This document shows positions 47,901 to 58,946 of a stretch of 64,000 nucleotides of DNA, in pieces (position 1 is the stretch's first letter; each line of letters opens with the position of its first letter). The translations under genes and the position numbers were made by a program. The notes under the pieces are model-generated. The model worked only from the letters and a program-made list of their open reading frames with translations, did not search any database and had not been told where the DNA came from. The DNA is from Klebsormidium nitens. Taxonomy: Eukaryota; Streptophyta; Klebsormidiophyceae; Klebsormidiales; Klebsormidiaceae. The stretch spans positions 1 to 64,000 of the forward strand of contig DF237283.1 in the NCBI GenBank assembly GCA_000708835.1, in the 5' to 3' direction.

Positions 47901-50674
47901 TCGTGCTCTTAAAAGTGCCCACCAACAAGGCTTAAAATCATTTGTACCCGACAGGGTGCCGACGGGAGCACAGGAGAAGCTGAGCCTTAAACAATCTTAT
48001 ATGGGCATATGAAAAGCCCGTTCGTCACCGAGCCATGCAGTTTCGAGCGCGATTCCTTGTAGCGTCTTTCGTGCATTTGCCGTTTGAGGCGACGTCTTAC
48101 AGTACGCGTCTTTGAATCCTGGTAATTTTGTGGGAAACTCGATTTAAGGGGTGTTTTTGGCTAGGCCCGCCAAAATTTCTTGCCATCTCGTCAGCACAAC
48201 TCTCGGTTTTTGCGCTCGGAAATGTTGCTCAAAGGCATTTGCTTATCAAAATGCACCATTTTTCTTGTCGCTAGAACGGAACACAACATAAAAGAGACAT
48301 GGATGTTACGAGGAAGGTTCGAGTTCCTCAAAACCGCATTCATCTTTTGAACGTAACGAAAGAGCGCGAAAGTAGAAATGTAGAGCGCGCAAACGGAAAA
48401 CCCAGAAGTTGTCCGCCCTTCATTTCCAGGACGCAATGCAGCGGCAGACCCTGGTTCCCATTCACTACTACATGCGCGGGAGGGATCCCTCTCGGACGTC
48501 CGTTTTGGACCTGGCCTGCGGCACCGGACGCTTTCTCACCTTCCTCAAGGACAACTACCCGTCCGCACGGACGTACGGGGTGAGTGTTCGTGGCTTCGAC
48601 GACGACTCCGAATGGATTGCCTTGAATCCGGGTATATCGTCGAAGATAAAAATCATATCTTGCAAACATTTGATCCTGGAGAAGCATCTTTGGAAATGAT
48701 TGCCCGTCCGAAAGTAAGGCACGGGTGAGTACCTGTTTGTCGGCAACGAAAGCTCGCCCGCTCGAAACCGTCTGTGCATAGAGAATCTTATCGAACTTCG
48801 GCTTTCGTCAAAGGGAGTTCTCGGGACGGGTTGGAAGGTGGATCAGTCCCTGAGTCTGAATTGATCAACTGGTTGTGTCGCACCATTCTACTTTGCAAGG
48901 CATCAGAGTCCAGTCACGAGTGTTACTAGCAGAATTGGCCCCATCTCTTGCAGCCTTTCTCCAACGTTATATTTTGGAACAAGTTATCCAATTAAAGGCC
49001 TGCTATCACAGGTGGATCTCAGCCCAAATTACCTGAAAGCTGCGGAGGAGAACATGGATTACTTCGAGAGTGAGCTTCCTCGGTCCATTTAAGGTCTTCA
49101 TCATTTTAGTTGTCAAAGGAAGTTTCAGAGTAAGCTGGGTCTCTTGCAACGCAGCGCTTTCACGACCTTTTTGTGAATTGCAGCCAGATCAAAGTTACAT
49201 AACAGATGCGGTCTCATCCTCGCAAGTGAACTTATAATTTTGTTGGTCCAAGTAGTAAATTTGAGGCGTCATCATCCTTTGAAAGATCGCAGATGGTGAC
49301 GTCTTCGTCGTTCCTTCCATCAGCACGAAACTTGAAACCATCAAGAGGTAACTGAGTGCTGGAGAAAATTCGACGTGCTGTCGTTCTTGCAGGATTTGAC
49401 ATGCAAGTCAACGGCTTCCGAAAGCTGTCGCGGCCTCGCTATATCCAGGCTAGCGCAGAAAGCCTTCCATTTGGGGACAGATCCCTGGACGTAGTAAGTT
49501 GCATCCGATTGAACGGGCATGTTCTTATCCCTCCTCAGTCCAGCACACTTACCATTATGTTTGCAGCCAGATTGGTTCCCCATTCAATTGTTTGTCCTAG
49601 GAACTAAAAATTTACATTCCTCGAACACTACAGAAGCAAGTGTCCCGAGGCGGCCGAATTTTACGCAGTCTTCGATATAATCAAAGTGAAAGGATCAGTA
49701 TTACGAAGGTTGCAAATGGTTCAAGTCACCGAGCCATACGAGCTGCCCATCGTTTAAAGATGTGCAATCAGGACATAAGCGAAGGACGATCACATGGTCA
49801 ATCTCGGACTAGTATGGGTATCTTTGGGGAAGTTACTAGGGCGGGTACACATGCGGAACAGTTAGACTCGAGTTGGGAGAGTAGTGTAGGTCTACAATCT
49901 ACAAACTTATGAGTCATTCCAAAACTGGAAATCGTTTTTGTCAAGGTTACGTGCGTCTATCTCTTTCACGAGCTTCCCCCGGAGGCGCGCCGCGCGGCCA
50001 TCGCGGAGGTTTCGAGGGTTCTTGAACCGGGCGGCATCTTCGTCTGGACAGACTCACTCCAGGTGAGCGGTTAATACAGGAAGTTTTGGCTGCTAACCAG
50101 GCTCTCTACCAGAGGGTTATTGGATAAGTAATCGGGGTTTATCCTTGATCAGCGGCTGGTCAACGCCCAAGTCTGGCTACTGGACATGTAACCAGTTTCT
50201 AAACAGCCCAGAACCGTCCTTGGTTGAGGGCCAGTTAAACTTCTGGGTAAGGCGATACACACGAAGCGCTTGCTAAGTGAGGTAAATATGGTGTCAGATC
50301 TCGCTTCTCTTTTACAAATCAGGTTCACACAGGGTCATTTCGATCTGGAACGGCCCTGGGAAAACACCGTAACGTTTTCTTGCAATTGTTGCGACTCACA
50401 GTATAATCATATTGCGAGCTGTGGAATTGGGTCTCGTTCGTGAACGCTCCAAAAACTGCATCGAAAGCTGACGTAAGCACGTATCTTGGTGCGCCCAACC
50501 GGACGTCTTCTTGTGCAGGAGGGAGACCGTCCAGAGAGCGCGCCGGTGGCGGCGCTGTTCCGCGCGCTGTTTCACGAGCCGTACTTCGCGAGCTTTCTGC
50601 GCGCGGACTTTGAGGGGATGTGCGCGGCCGCGGGGCTCGCGCACGAGGCCACCATCCTGGCCCATCTCTCCAAG
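44928..50674 (+). CDS. Class I SAM-dependent methyltransferase, probably plastid-targeted; several exons
   Basis: A methyltransferase of a plant and algal family with an N-terminal helical region and a Methyltransf_11-like domain; the substrate is not known to me. Exons supported: 44928-45662, 46257-46402, 46625 to about 46757, about 47425-47528, 48430-48579, 49014-49072, 49393-49493, 49946-50062, 50519-50674. Key motifs: APYDMDPRHRQWSP, YYLQHFHWQPGGWL, MQRQTLVPIHYYMRGRDPS, SAM motif I VLDLACGTGRF, VDLSPNYLKAAEENM, then FHELPPEARRAAIAEVSRVL and EPGGIFVWTDSLQ. Phases agree everywhere except between the third and fourth exons, where both flanking frames meet stops and the junction is unresolved. 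The first 100 residues, starting MASAFVASTTC, are Ser/Thr/Ala-rich and lack acidic residues at the start, consistent with a transit peptide (inference). The last exon may continue: LSK is followed by a GC donor (GCAAGC), or the frame runs on to a stop at 50869. Confidence 0.8.
46465..46610 (+). repeat. Direct repeat in methyltransferase intron 2
   Basis: CACAGACCG, a few variable bases, then GTAA(G/T)CACCGGGCAGT(T/C)TCT occurs at about 46467 and again at about 46575. The second copy lies just before the acceptor of the third exon (46625). Confidence 0.75.
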
Positions 50675-51976
50675 GCAAGCGTTTTGATGTTTCAGGGTTC
50701 TATCACCATTATTTACAAGCTTTTAAGCTGTTTCCATATCAGGCGGGCTGCAGATCTGAGAAATGGCTGGGGGACAAGTCTCTTTGCTATCACCAGCGTC
50801 CATCTTGTGAACGTCAACGAATTGGACGGTTCAGATCTGATTTGTCAGATATCATACCAGAGGTCCTGATCACGTGGTAGGTCCTAGATGCTCACAGCTG
50901 AAGCCGAAATTGCACTCTCAGACCGGCTTCATTAGCTGAAGATCGGACGGCTGTGACAGCGTTTTGGCCATCGGAGCGGGTCTGCGGTCCGCCTGATATT
51001 GTTTCATGCTCACCGCCAGCAAGTTCGGAAAGGTGGCTTTTCGTCTCAAAACCTGCCCTCCAGGTGATCTGGATGAAATGAGTCCACTCGGTTCAACGGT
51101 TTGGAAAAAAGTACTTGATATCTAATGTATCTTCTCGGAAGCTCTAGCGTGAGGATGTGACTAGATGGTGTAAGAACTTGTCGCGGGGTCTTCGAGGACG
51201 AAAGAATGGATCCGAAACATTCCTCCCTGACAACGTATCAGTATCCTTTTTGATGTAGGTACTGTGCTTCCGAAAACAGTAACATTTCATAGCGTCATAA
51301 AGACATGGATCGCGCGGAAAATCGACTAACGTCGAGGGCTTGAAAACTACCTCCCTGTGAACAGATGGCGTAGCATGCTGAGGAACTTTGACGTGTCAAA
51401 ATGAGTGACTAGTCTCCAAAGATCCCCCGACAAATGAAGTTTAGATGTACATAAGATGAGTCCAAGCTTCGTATGTCTCGTTCTCCTCAAGTTGAAGCAG
51501 TTGCACCAATCGCACACAGATTTGAGTACGTGCCACTATTATATGAACACGCCAGTCAACGAATAGCATGCTGAAAGGATCCCTGAGGACGTGCGACTGT
51601 AGCCACCACGATAACCTATAGCTTCGCAACTTGATGATTGGCGCTACGGTACATGCAAAGCCCTATCGAGAGCACTAGTCATTGGAAAGCGATGCTTCGA
51701 CTTGTGGATTTTTCGAGTCGTGTGCGATTGTCTTCAGACGAAGCGCCGGAAGCTGCTGTTGGCCCATCCTCCACCGAAACGGATGCGCAACTCAGCGACA
51801 TACTCCAATCATTTGTTCGGCACTGCATTCATAAAACCCATGCGCAATGGGCATTTCTACGTTTGCACCTGCAGATGTGAAGGTTTAGCAAGACCCACGT
51901 TCACAGGTGAAAGATGCCGTTTCAGTTATGCTATGTGAAGTACAACCACAAAATCTGAAAAAGCCTGCTAAAGTGC
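50675..51976. other. Convergent intergenic region
   Basis: About 1.3 kb between the methyltransferase and the convergent DUF4419 gene. It probably contains the last short exon and 3' UTR of the methyltransferase. I could not identify that exon, and I see no other gene. Confidence 0.45.
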
Positions 51977-54038
51977 TCAATCGGACTCTTTCTTCTCGGC
52001 CACTTTCTGGACGAGCCACCCCATGCAGGGCGCGACTCCCCCGTCCTCAGTCACCCTCACCCCGGGTAATCCGGCGATAAGCTGACAGTCGCTTATGGCC
52101 CCATGGTTATCGAGCTTGAAAGGGCACTTCACATAACCCTCGGGAATGTCGCTCGCATCGGTTCTCCCCCGTGCAAAGTCTGCCTTTTGCAAACCGCCAG
52201 TGTATGGGAAGAAAAAGCGCACCCATCCCTTCAAAGAGTACTGCCCCCCCGACCCGTAGGATTCTCTTGTAAGGACCTGGCTCCACCATACGCTATCCGG
52301 TCTGCCCTCATACGTGCTCAGAAGCTGCTGCACAACGGTCTCCAAATGGTCCAGCCACCAGTCGAGGCCGATATCCAATTGGCGGAGGCCACGTGTCTTC
52401 TCCAGGAGGCGCTGCCAGTCTTCTTGGGTGCCGTGCAGGGTCACCTGGTTCGGACGAGAAAGGTTTGGATAATCAGCGTACACCAGCGAGAAATGACGTC
52501 ACCTCGGGGGTTTTGAATTCACGAAGAGAAGGCTTGCGAGCCTGCAACGAAACTGCCCTTGCAGTCTCAGCATTCATGCCGCCAGACTCTCTTACCAACT
52601 AGAAAGTCTTGTTTCCAACAATACGAGAGCCAAAGCCGGAAACTCAGAACTCTCATAATCAAATGTTGCTTCTGAGTTCTAAGGAACCTAGCCCGACGCT
52701 TTCGTCGGTTGAAAGGAGACGTCAGCTTCCCCACAATTGAGCCTTTCGACAGAGTCATTTCGAAAATACCAACGAAACGAAGGTAAGACCTCTGGACCAA
52801 ATACGATCCGCAGCCGATCGGTTGAAGGCTTGCCGCTTATTTGTAACATGATTGAGAAAGCTTGAATAAGTAGTGGAGAAATCCACCTGGTAGAGGAGCA
52901 CTTGAAATGATATAAGCTGATGAATTCCGATAACTTCCTGATGGAAGCCATGAAGCAGTACTTCAGCTACAAGTTTGAGCTCTCCTGCGGAATCCCAAAG
53001 GCAAGTCGTCTCACAGAGGCCAAGCAGTCTTGGAGATGACGTCAGTGGTGGAGAAGTCGTTCGTCAGCAGCTGACCCGCCCCGGCCTTGACCTTCTTGTC
53101 CAGCTTCTGTGTGATAAGGGCGACGCACTTGGGCCAATCCAGCAGACGTGAGTCGCCTGCGCCAAGGAAGAGGGTGCAGGACGTAATTACACATGATTCC
53201 CAAATACTCTTCCTCATTGACTTTTTAATCCAATAAGGATGCCAAACTGTTCACTTGATGCGGTCTTCAGCTGACAAGGAAGCAATGCATATGGTGGTCA
53301 GCATAGCGATCCATTGTCATTGATCAATAATAAATCCCGGCAAAATTTTACATGCAGTTCGACATTTGGCAAGTAGTTCCTTAGATGTTAAGGCCATGTG
53401 GAGTCCTTGTTGAACAAATGTTCCTTCACTTTGAACAAACACATCCGATTTGAGGACGCAACTGTGCTGCAGACATATCAGAAGCAGAGTAAAAGCCATT
53501 AAACATCTTGATATTCAAAACGTAACTTTGTCAAGATCATCTACCGCTCTTGTTCACTTGTTTTCAGTCGCAGATTCATGAGCGTCAAGAAAGGTGATAG
53601 TAAGCGAAGATAATCATATTGAATCTTTGTCTGGCAATATTCGAAAATTTCAGTTCGAGGCTCGCCTGGAAGGAAGGAAACATTCACGTTGACCGCAATT
53701 TCCTCCTGCCCGTCATGATCAACAAACACCCGCCGGTATTTCTCCGCGTTCTCTCCGTGCTGCAGATGTCTGCTGACGCCCTGACAGATCGTCAGCCACA
53801 CGTCATCAGGTCTCAGGTGCAGGTGCAGGTGTCCACTGTACGCCTTCTCAAAGGCTGCCAGCAGACCATTGTTGCAGCCAGGCCTCTTGAGAACGTCCCC
53901 TGGCGAGCAGTCAAAGATGACGTCTTCCTGCTTCGGGCGCAGGAGCGAAATCCAGCAATTCTTCAGAGGCTCAACAAGGCCGGCGCACTGCCTTGTGTAG
54001 TCGCTCTTTGCGCGGCGGAGCTTTCCCTTCCGCGGCAT
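51977..54038 (-). CDS. DUF4419 family protein, interrupted by an inverted exon
   Basis: DUF4419 proteins occur in fungi, protists and algae; no biochemical role is established. Minus-strand exons: 54038-53666 (RPDDVWLTICQGVSRHLQ, NAEKYRRVFVDHDG), 53156-53015 (LLDWPKCVALITQKLDKKVK, NDFSTTDVISK) and 52444-51977 (VTLHGTQEDWQRLLEK, LDWWLDHLETVVQQLL, YSLKGWVRFFFPYTGG, then a stop). The family block normally found between the second and third of these lies on the opposite strand at 52941-53000. As the sequence stands, the gene cannot give a complete protein without re-inversion, so it is either broken or misassembled. The first junction needs a GC donor (CCAG then GCGAGC) but keeps phase. The start MPRKGKLRR at 54038 is in frame; another open frame starting MSTQVLASDIEL at 54144 overlaps it and could be the true N-terminus if a frameshift is present. 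Confidence 0.75.
52941..53000 (+). pseudogene. DUF4419 exon in inverted orientation
   Basis: The plus strand reads MEAMKQYFSYKFELSCGIPK, the family block that belongs between DFSTT and VTLHGT. It ends at a consensus GC donor (CCAAAG then GCAAGT), in the phase needed to join the minus-strand exon starting at 52444. The minus strand of 52445-53014 has no copy of this block. The neighbouring minus-strand donor is only about 15 bases away, so an inversion breakpoint lies between 53001 and 53015. Confidence 0.75.
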
Positions 54039-55250
54039 ATTTGCGCCACTCCTGCAGGTCAAACTTTGGTCGCTCGGCAGTGACCTCCGTGCAGGGAGTG
54101 AGAGTATCCAGCTCGATGTCGGACGCCAGAACTTGGGTGCTCATTGCTTCCTCTATTTTATCTGGCGCACTGTCTGTAGAAATTGGGTGCTTCAAGAGCT
54201 CGCGAATATGGTTCCATGCACCACAGAAACCGTCTTATTCAAAACAAAGTTGACTAAGGAGAGAGCCCGGGGAAAGGGTAGGGTCAATTTTGGATTAGGG
54301 TGGGTACGACTGCGGAGCGCGTCGTTTCTTGCTTTAGATCTTTTGGTTTGTTCGATCTCCCGAGCAAAATCCATTGTCAACTTCAAGCACCTCTTTATCT
54401 GCCGAAGGGTGACGTACACTGACGTTACGGGTACGTACCAGGGCTGCAAACCCGGCCCGCTCTGATTGGCCCGACTCGACCACTGCAGCTGACGTGTCAC
54501 GCAGTTACTGGTTACTGAAGACCATCAATTCCTGTACGCATCTGTTATCATCCTTGATTTTTGCGCCCTGACAGTATTGGACGGTCCAGATCGCCTCTCG
54601 CAGAGAATTGACGGCCAGAGAGCGTAAAGAAATGTGGCGGCAGATCTGATGAAAACTGCAACATGACGACTTTCCTAGCCATAGTATCACTTCCTGCCTT
54701 TACTCCAGTAATGTGCACCGCTTCAGCGTGTTCAGTACGTACGTCCAGAACCGATTTGCATCCTTGTGTATGATGGTTTTTATAACAATAATGTACTTGC
54801 ACATTCTGATTGATCCCAATATAGTATGCTTTTTGAAGGCGACCGCTGGCAACACATGCGAAGCGGTGGCAGTACCAGCAGACAAGTTGCATCCTTACAT
54901 ATCTGAGTAAGGCAAGTGAAACATACGTTTTTGACATGGGTCCTCACTCGCAGTTATACTTATCCTTGTTATAAATACAATGCTGTGGATGTAACTTCAG
55001 CCTATGATATCGATTTTGGGCGCTCATCGGTACCATGATGTGAGGGGTCCGGAAGAAACCTCCCTACGAGGTTTTTGCAAACGGCAGATTTGCACCATGA
55101 AAACCCTGTTCAAAGCAGTGCACTAATTATTGCTCCTACTTAACCACTTCTTAATCAGTCCCGTTCCCGAGGCTGCTTTTTCCGCTACTCCGACCCGTTT
55201 CTGCGAACATTGACAGCAATTTGGAGCGCGCTAGCATCCACTCGCTAATC
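54039..55250. other. Intergenic region upstream of the DUF4419 gene
   Basis: About 1.2 kb between two minus-strand genes. It includes the alternative DUF4419 N-terminal frame (54144 down to about 54000). The rest is AT-rich with no recognisable gene. Confidence 0.45.
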
Positions 55251-56966
55251 CTAAACTCCCGACGTCCAGTCCCCGGGCGACAGCCGCTCGTCGAAGTCCG
55301 CCAGCATCTGCTTATTCAGCTCCTCGTTGTGCTCTTCCGCCGCCTTATGCTCGAGCGCCTCCTCATACGCGATCGTCTGCCTGCGCAGCAGCAACGTCAG
55401 CACGGACACCGCCAGGCTCATTTGGACGGGCCGTCCGAACAGCGTCCGAACAAAGGATGCGCCGAGGTTTGAGAGTTTAGCGCCGCGGATGGCCTGGCCG
55501 GCGACACGTGTCAGCGGGAGGACGAACGGCGCCGCCTGGAGAAGGGCCCGCCAGGATTGTGTAAACAGTTCCCACTTGGGGATTGGCAGCGGAAGCGGAA
55601 CGCCGAACGGCAGCGGAAGGAGCACCACGCGCGAGAAGTCCAGTGTGAATGCGTACGGGTGCAGGCGCCAGTTGAGCACCGGGCAGAGCGCGCATAGGAA
55701 GTCGGCCGCGAAGCGCGCGTCCCAGCTGACGTCACAAGGGGGAAGGCGCGCGCGCGCCGCGCGCGCCATGGTCTCCAGAAAGCGGAAGACGTCCCACAGG
55801 AGACTGGCTGCGAGGGCGGCGCAGAGGGCGACCTCGAAGCGAGCGGCGAGGGGGCCGTGGAGCCACGTGGCAGCGTTTGCTTGGGAGAGAGAGAGGGAGA
55901 GGAACGGAAGGGGCTGCGGGAGAGCGAGAAAGCACACCGCGTTGAAGAGGAGTACCAGGGTGTCGAGCGCGAACGGGTCTGTAACGCAGTAGTGGAGCGC
56001 CTTGAGCTGCGTTACGAACTGGGTGCGGACCGTGATGGCGTACAGGATGCCCGTGAGGAGGGGCTTGAACACCAGCTGCGCAGCCCCCCTGAAAAGATAC
56101 GCGGGGAACAAGTTTGAGGGAGGGGTGCTGCTGGGGGGGTCAATTGGGCTGGGCAGAAGGAGGGGGGGCTTGAGCTGCGACTTCCCTGTGATGGATTTGT
56201 AGTAGAACGTCTTCTTGCGCTTGGGGTCGAAGAGGTTGTGCCATTCTGGAGGCAGGCGTTTGTCACGCGGCTGGAACTGCCCCGCCTCTGCGGCCCGCTC
56301 TAGTTCGTACCAGACGATCACCCGCGCGGCAGTCAGCCAGGTCAAGCAGGTCAGGATAATGTGGGGAAACCACGTGGCGGCCTCCAAGCTGAAGGAGAAA
56401 CCGATGAAGCAGGCGAACAAGAGCCCGGTCACAGACACAGCCGACCACAGAACAGTCAGTGGAGTGGGGCCCCATTTGGTCGGGGGTTGGTGCCCCGAGC
56501 TGTCAGAGTCCTTTGGGCTTGTTTGGCCCAACCCCTCAAACGCTGAACAAGTCTGCTTGACCCTCTTCGGCGTGTCGGTGGTGCGGATGCTAGGTGACGT
56601 TAGGAAACGAGAAGCTGACGCGGAGCTTGGACTGATTTTGTTCAAAGTGTGAAACCTTGCGTCCTTTGAGCGGCTTTGGAAAAAGAGAGCTGGAATGCTG
56701 CCAGCAGGCGACAATGAAGCGTCACGCGAGCAAGAAGACGTTTTCGTCATAGATCGTGTATGCCTCCCCCTTTGGATGGTCTGCTTGACGATCTGCGGTG
56801 GACAAAGATCCCACTGCTTTGTGAGAGCGTGTTGAGAAGGGGGCAAGCGTTCTGCATATTGTTGTGCGCTAATGCGTGCGCCACTTGACTGCGGCTGCAA
56901 ATCATGGTGCAACACTGCAGCCTGTCCCAACGCAATGCTGCGTCTGCTGATGGATGCGGCCGCCAT
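55251..56966 (-). CDS. Multi-pass membrane protein with a WW-like segment, single exon
   Basis: A 571-residue protein I do not recognise. Residues 1-160 are Ser/Thr/Arg/Gln-rich with few acidic residues near the start (MAAASISRRSIALGQAAV), consistent with an organelle-targeting peptide (inference). Two clear membrane helices follow at about 170-193 and 199-219, then a WW-like segment at 238-268 (LPPEWHNLFDP, TFYYKSITGKSQLKPP). There the first Trp (242), the Tyr pair and the Pro are present, but the second Trp is Leu (265). Further hydrophobic stretches lie at about 292-313, 330-360, 377-397 and four more places, so perhaps eight or nine helices. The C-terminus is charged (EHKAAEEHNEELNKQ). 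The frame is intact from ATG to stop without introns, unlike its neighbours. It is divergent to the DEL/E2F gene. Confidence 0.75.
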   Translation of the reverse strand: MAAASISRRSIALGQAAVLHHDLQPQSSGARISAQQYAERLPPSQHALTKQWDLCPPQIVKQTIQRGRHTRSMTKTSSCSRDASLSPAGSIPALFFQSRSKDARFHTLNKISPSSASASRFLTSPSIRTTDTPKRVKQTCSAFEGLGQTSPKDSDSSGHQPPTKWGPTPLTVLWSAVSVTGLLFACFIGFSFSLEAATWFPHIILTCLTWLTAARVIVWYELERAAEAGQFQPRDKRLPPEWHNLFDPKRKKTFYYKSITGKSQLKPPLLLPSPIDPPSSTPPSNLFPAYLFRGAAQLVFKPLLTGILYAITVRTQFVTQLKALHYCVTDPFALDTLVLLFNAVCFLALPQPLPFLSLSLSQANAATWLHGPLAARFEVALCAALAASLLWDVFRFLETMARAARARLPPCDVSWDARFAADFLCALCPVLNWRLHPYAFTLDFSRVVLLPLPFGVPLPLPIPKWELFTQSWRALLQAAPFVLPLTRVAGQAIRGAKLSNLGASFVRTLFGRPVQMSLAVSVLTLLLRRQTIAYEEALEHKAAEEHNEELNKQMLADFDERLSPGDWTSGV

Positions 56967-58946
56967 CCTGATGTGCGCCTACATGCTCCTGTATCCTACC
57001 ACTGCCAGGTTAGAGAAATGATCATGATGCGCGCAACGCAAGCTTCCACTCTAACGGCGCGGCCGGCCTGCGGAATGTGCGGGCGGCGCGGCCGCTGCCG
57101 CTCTCCCGTGTTAAGTTCGATCGCGCAAATTGCCAGGGTTTGACTCCGCCATCGACGGTCATCGTGATTGATATGCTACTCCGTTGGATGGATTGCAATC
57201 TTCGAATCCAGCGGTTCTCGGAGCACAAGGGTTTTGCGTATTGAAGTCGATCCTAGACCATTCGATCCATCTCATCCGGCGGTTCAAGATGCACTGAGGG
57301 GACGCCCGCGCCAAGGAAAATACAAATTTGAGTGAGCGCGAGACTCCGACTGGCGCGGAAACAGGTGTTTCCAGCGTGCGGGCAGCCCACATTCCCTCCA
57401 GTTTCGCTGGAGCCTACCTAGCCTCAATTTTCTGAGTTCGTGAAGGATGTTGGCCAAGGATGAAAAACAAAGTCAGATACGGTTTTGGGATACCGTATTT
57501 GGCAGGTGCCTGATGAAGAGTCAAACGCCCATGCAGACTTCTGAGAAGGGTGCAGTGTTGGATATTTCTTCAGCCTTCAGATTTAGAAGCTGATCTGGAC
57601 ATCATTCAGGGGAATAGAGTGGTGCACTTGCCAGGGTGAGTAGTTAGGCGGCAACTGAGGGCGCTCTAGATAGTTCACAATTCTCTCGGGAAAGGAGTGC
57701 TGGTCTGTTGAATGGTGTGAGGGAGGTGTTAAGCATCCGGCGGCCGCGCCAATTGCACCACCCCCTGGAAGGAAGGATCACTGAGACTGATCAAGAGTGC
57801 CACTTGATCAGGAGTGAAATGCTGTAAGCGGATGCGGGACGCGTTTGAGAGCAATGCAGATGCACTAAGCGTGCACTGAAGCAATCAGCCTTACTCACAA
57901 GCATTCCGCTCTTTCTGCGCTAATTGGTTCCATCACTCACCTTTGTGCACTCACTCCAAGCGTCCAGCAGACTGTATGTTAGCGCCAGTCTGATCGATCA
58001 TTACGACTCCAGTGTCAACAGCCAGCTACCCAATTGCCTCTTCTGAGGTCACAATCAAACACCTTCTGGCTCCGGCATGTGGACACTGCTCCACAAACTT
58101 CTGAGCTTTGCTTTTTCCCGCCGCTGCGCATGAGGTCCAGTGACTTTGCGGTCGAACGCTCAATTTGAGTCGATCATCAGAACAGGCCAGCTGTGGAGAC
58201 TTCTGAGAGACTCCTCACAGCGAGCAAGCAAGGTTAGTTCACAATTGCATCGGTGTGGCAGTTTAGAAGTTGCTGGCATCAGGTGTGCACTGATGCTATC
58301 TTCACTGCTTTGGGTTTGTCGTCTGGAGTAGAGAATTGGATCTGGTTCAAGCAGAAGGATATTGTCAGCTATTGTAAGCGCTCTTTGGGTTTGATTAAGA
58401 GACTAACGCTGGCTTCAGGATCATGACAAGGACTTTTCAGCTGCTTTGAAGTATATCAGCAGTCACACTGCTTGGCCATGCAATCAAACATGCCCATGTG
58501 CTTCATTCATGTCTGGACTTTCGAAAGGTTTGATGAGCGGTGCTTATGATCTTTGAAAGGCCAGAGCAAACTCAAGTGCTCTTGGTCTGGAAATGCTGTT
58601 TCGGTGTCTCAATGCATTCTAACGGGAAAGTTTGAAAGGTGGGGTTTACATGGTTACGACCACCTCCATGGAATCGTCCTATGAACAGGCTGTTTGACAC
58701 AGGGCACGGATTGTGTTGAACACTTGCTGAACAGGATGCTCAAGGTTCTTCCACACAGTTTGCCTGTTTAGGTGGATCAATGCTGATGGTCTCAAAGGGT
58801 CAAGGTGATGTACTGTCTGAACAAGCTTTGGGTCACTAGTTCACAGAGCAGCATCGGCTGCCACTGATTGTGCCAGAGCTATCAGATTCCCTGAGGTTTG
58901 CTTCCTTTTTCCTCACAGGTTGCTTATACGCTAATAAAGGAGCCAG
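56967..58946. other. Divergent intergenic region (membrane protein / DEL-E2F)
   Basis: About 2 kb between divergent genes. A GT donor at 58233 (AGCAAG then GTTAGT) and a pyrimidine-rich acceptor at 58917 (TTTTTCCTCACAG) suggest a 5' UTR intron of the E2F-like gene, since two in-frame stops precede its ATG in the downstream exon. An E2F consensus lies near the presumed transcription start. No other gene is seen. Confidence 0.5.
58114..58121 (+). promoter_or_regulatory. E2F consensus site upstream of the DEL/E2F-like gene
   Basis: TTTCCCGC matches the E2F consensus TTTSSCGC. It lies about 830 bases before the start codon and just before the proposed 5' UTR exon, so it may sit close to the transcription start. 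Arabidopsis DEL1 is itself an E2F target, which fits. A single 8-base match can be chance. Confidence 0.5.

Noticed and set aside
54133-54465. Plus-strand frame upstream of the DUF4419 gene as a gene
   Set aside because: No similarity, no splice support, and it overlaps the likely promoter of the minus-strand gene.
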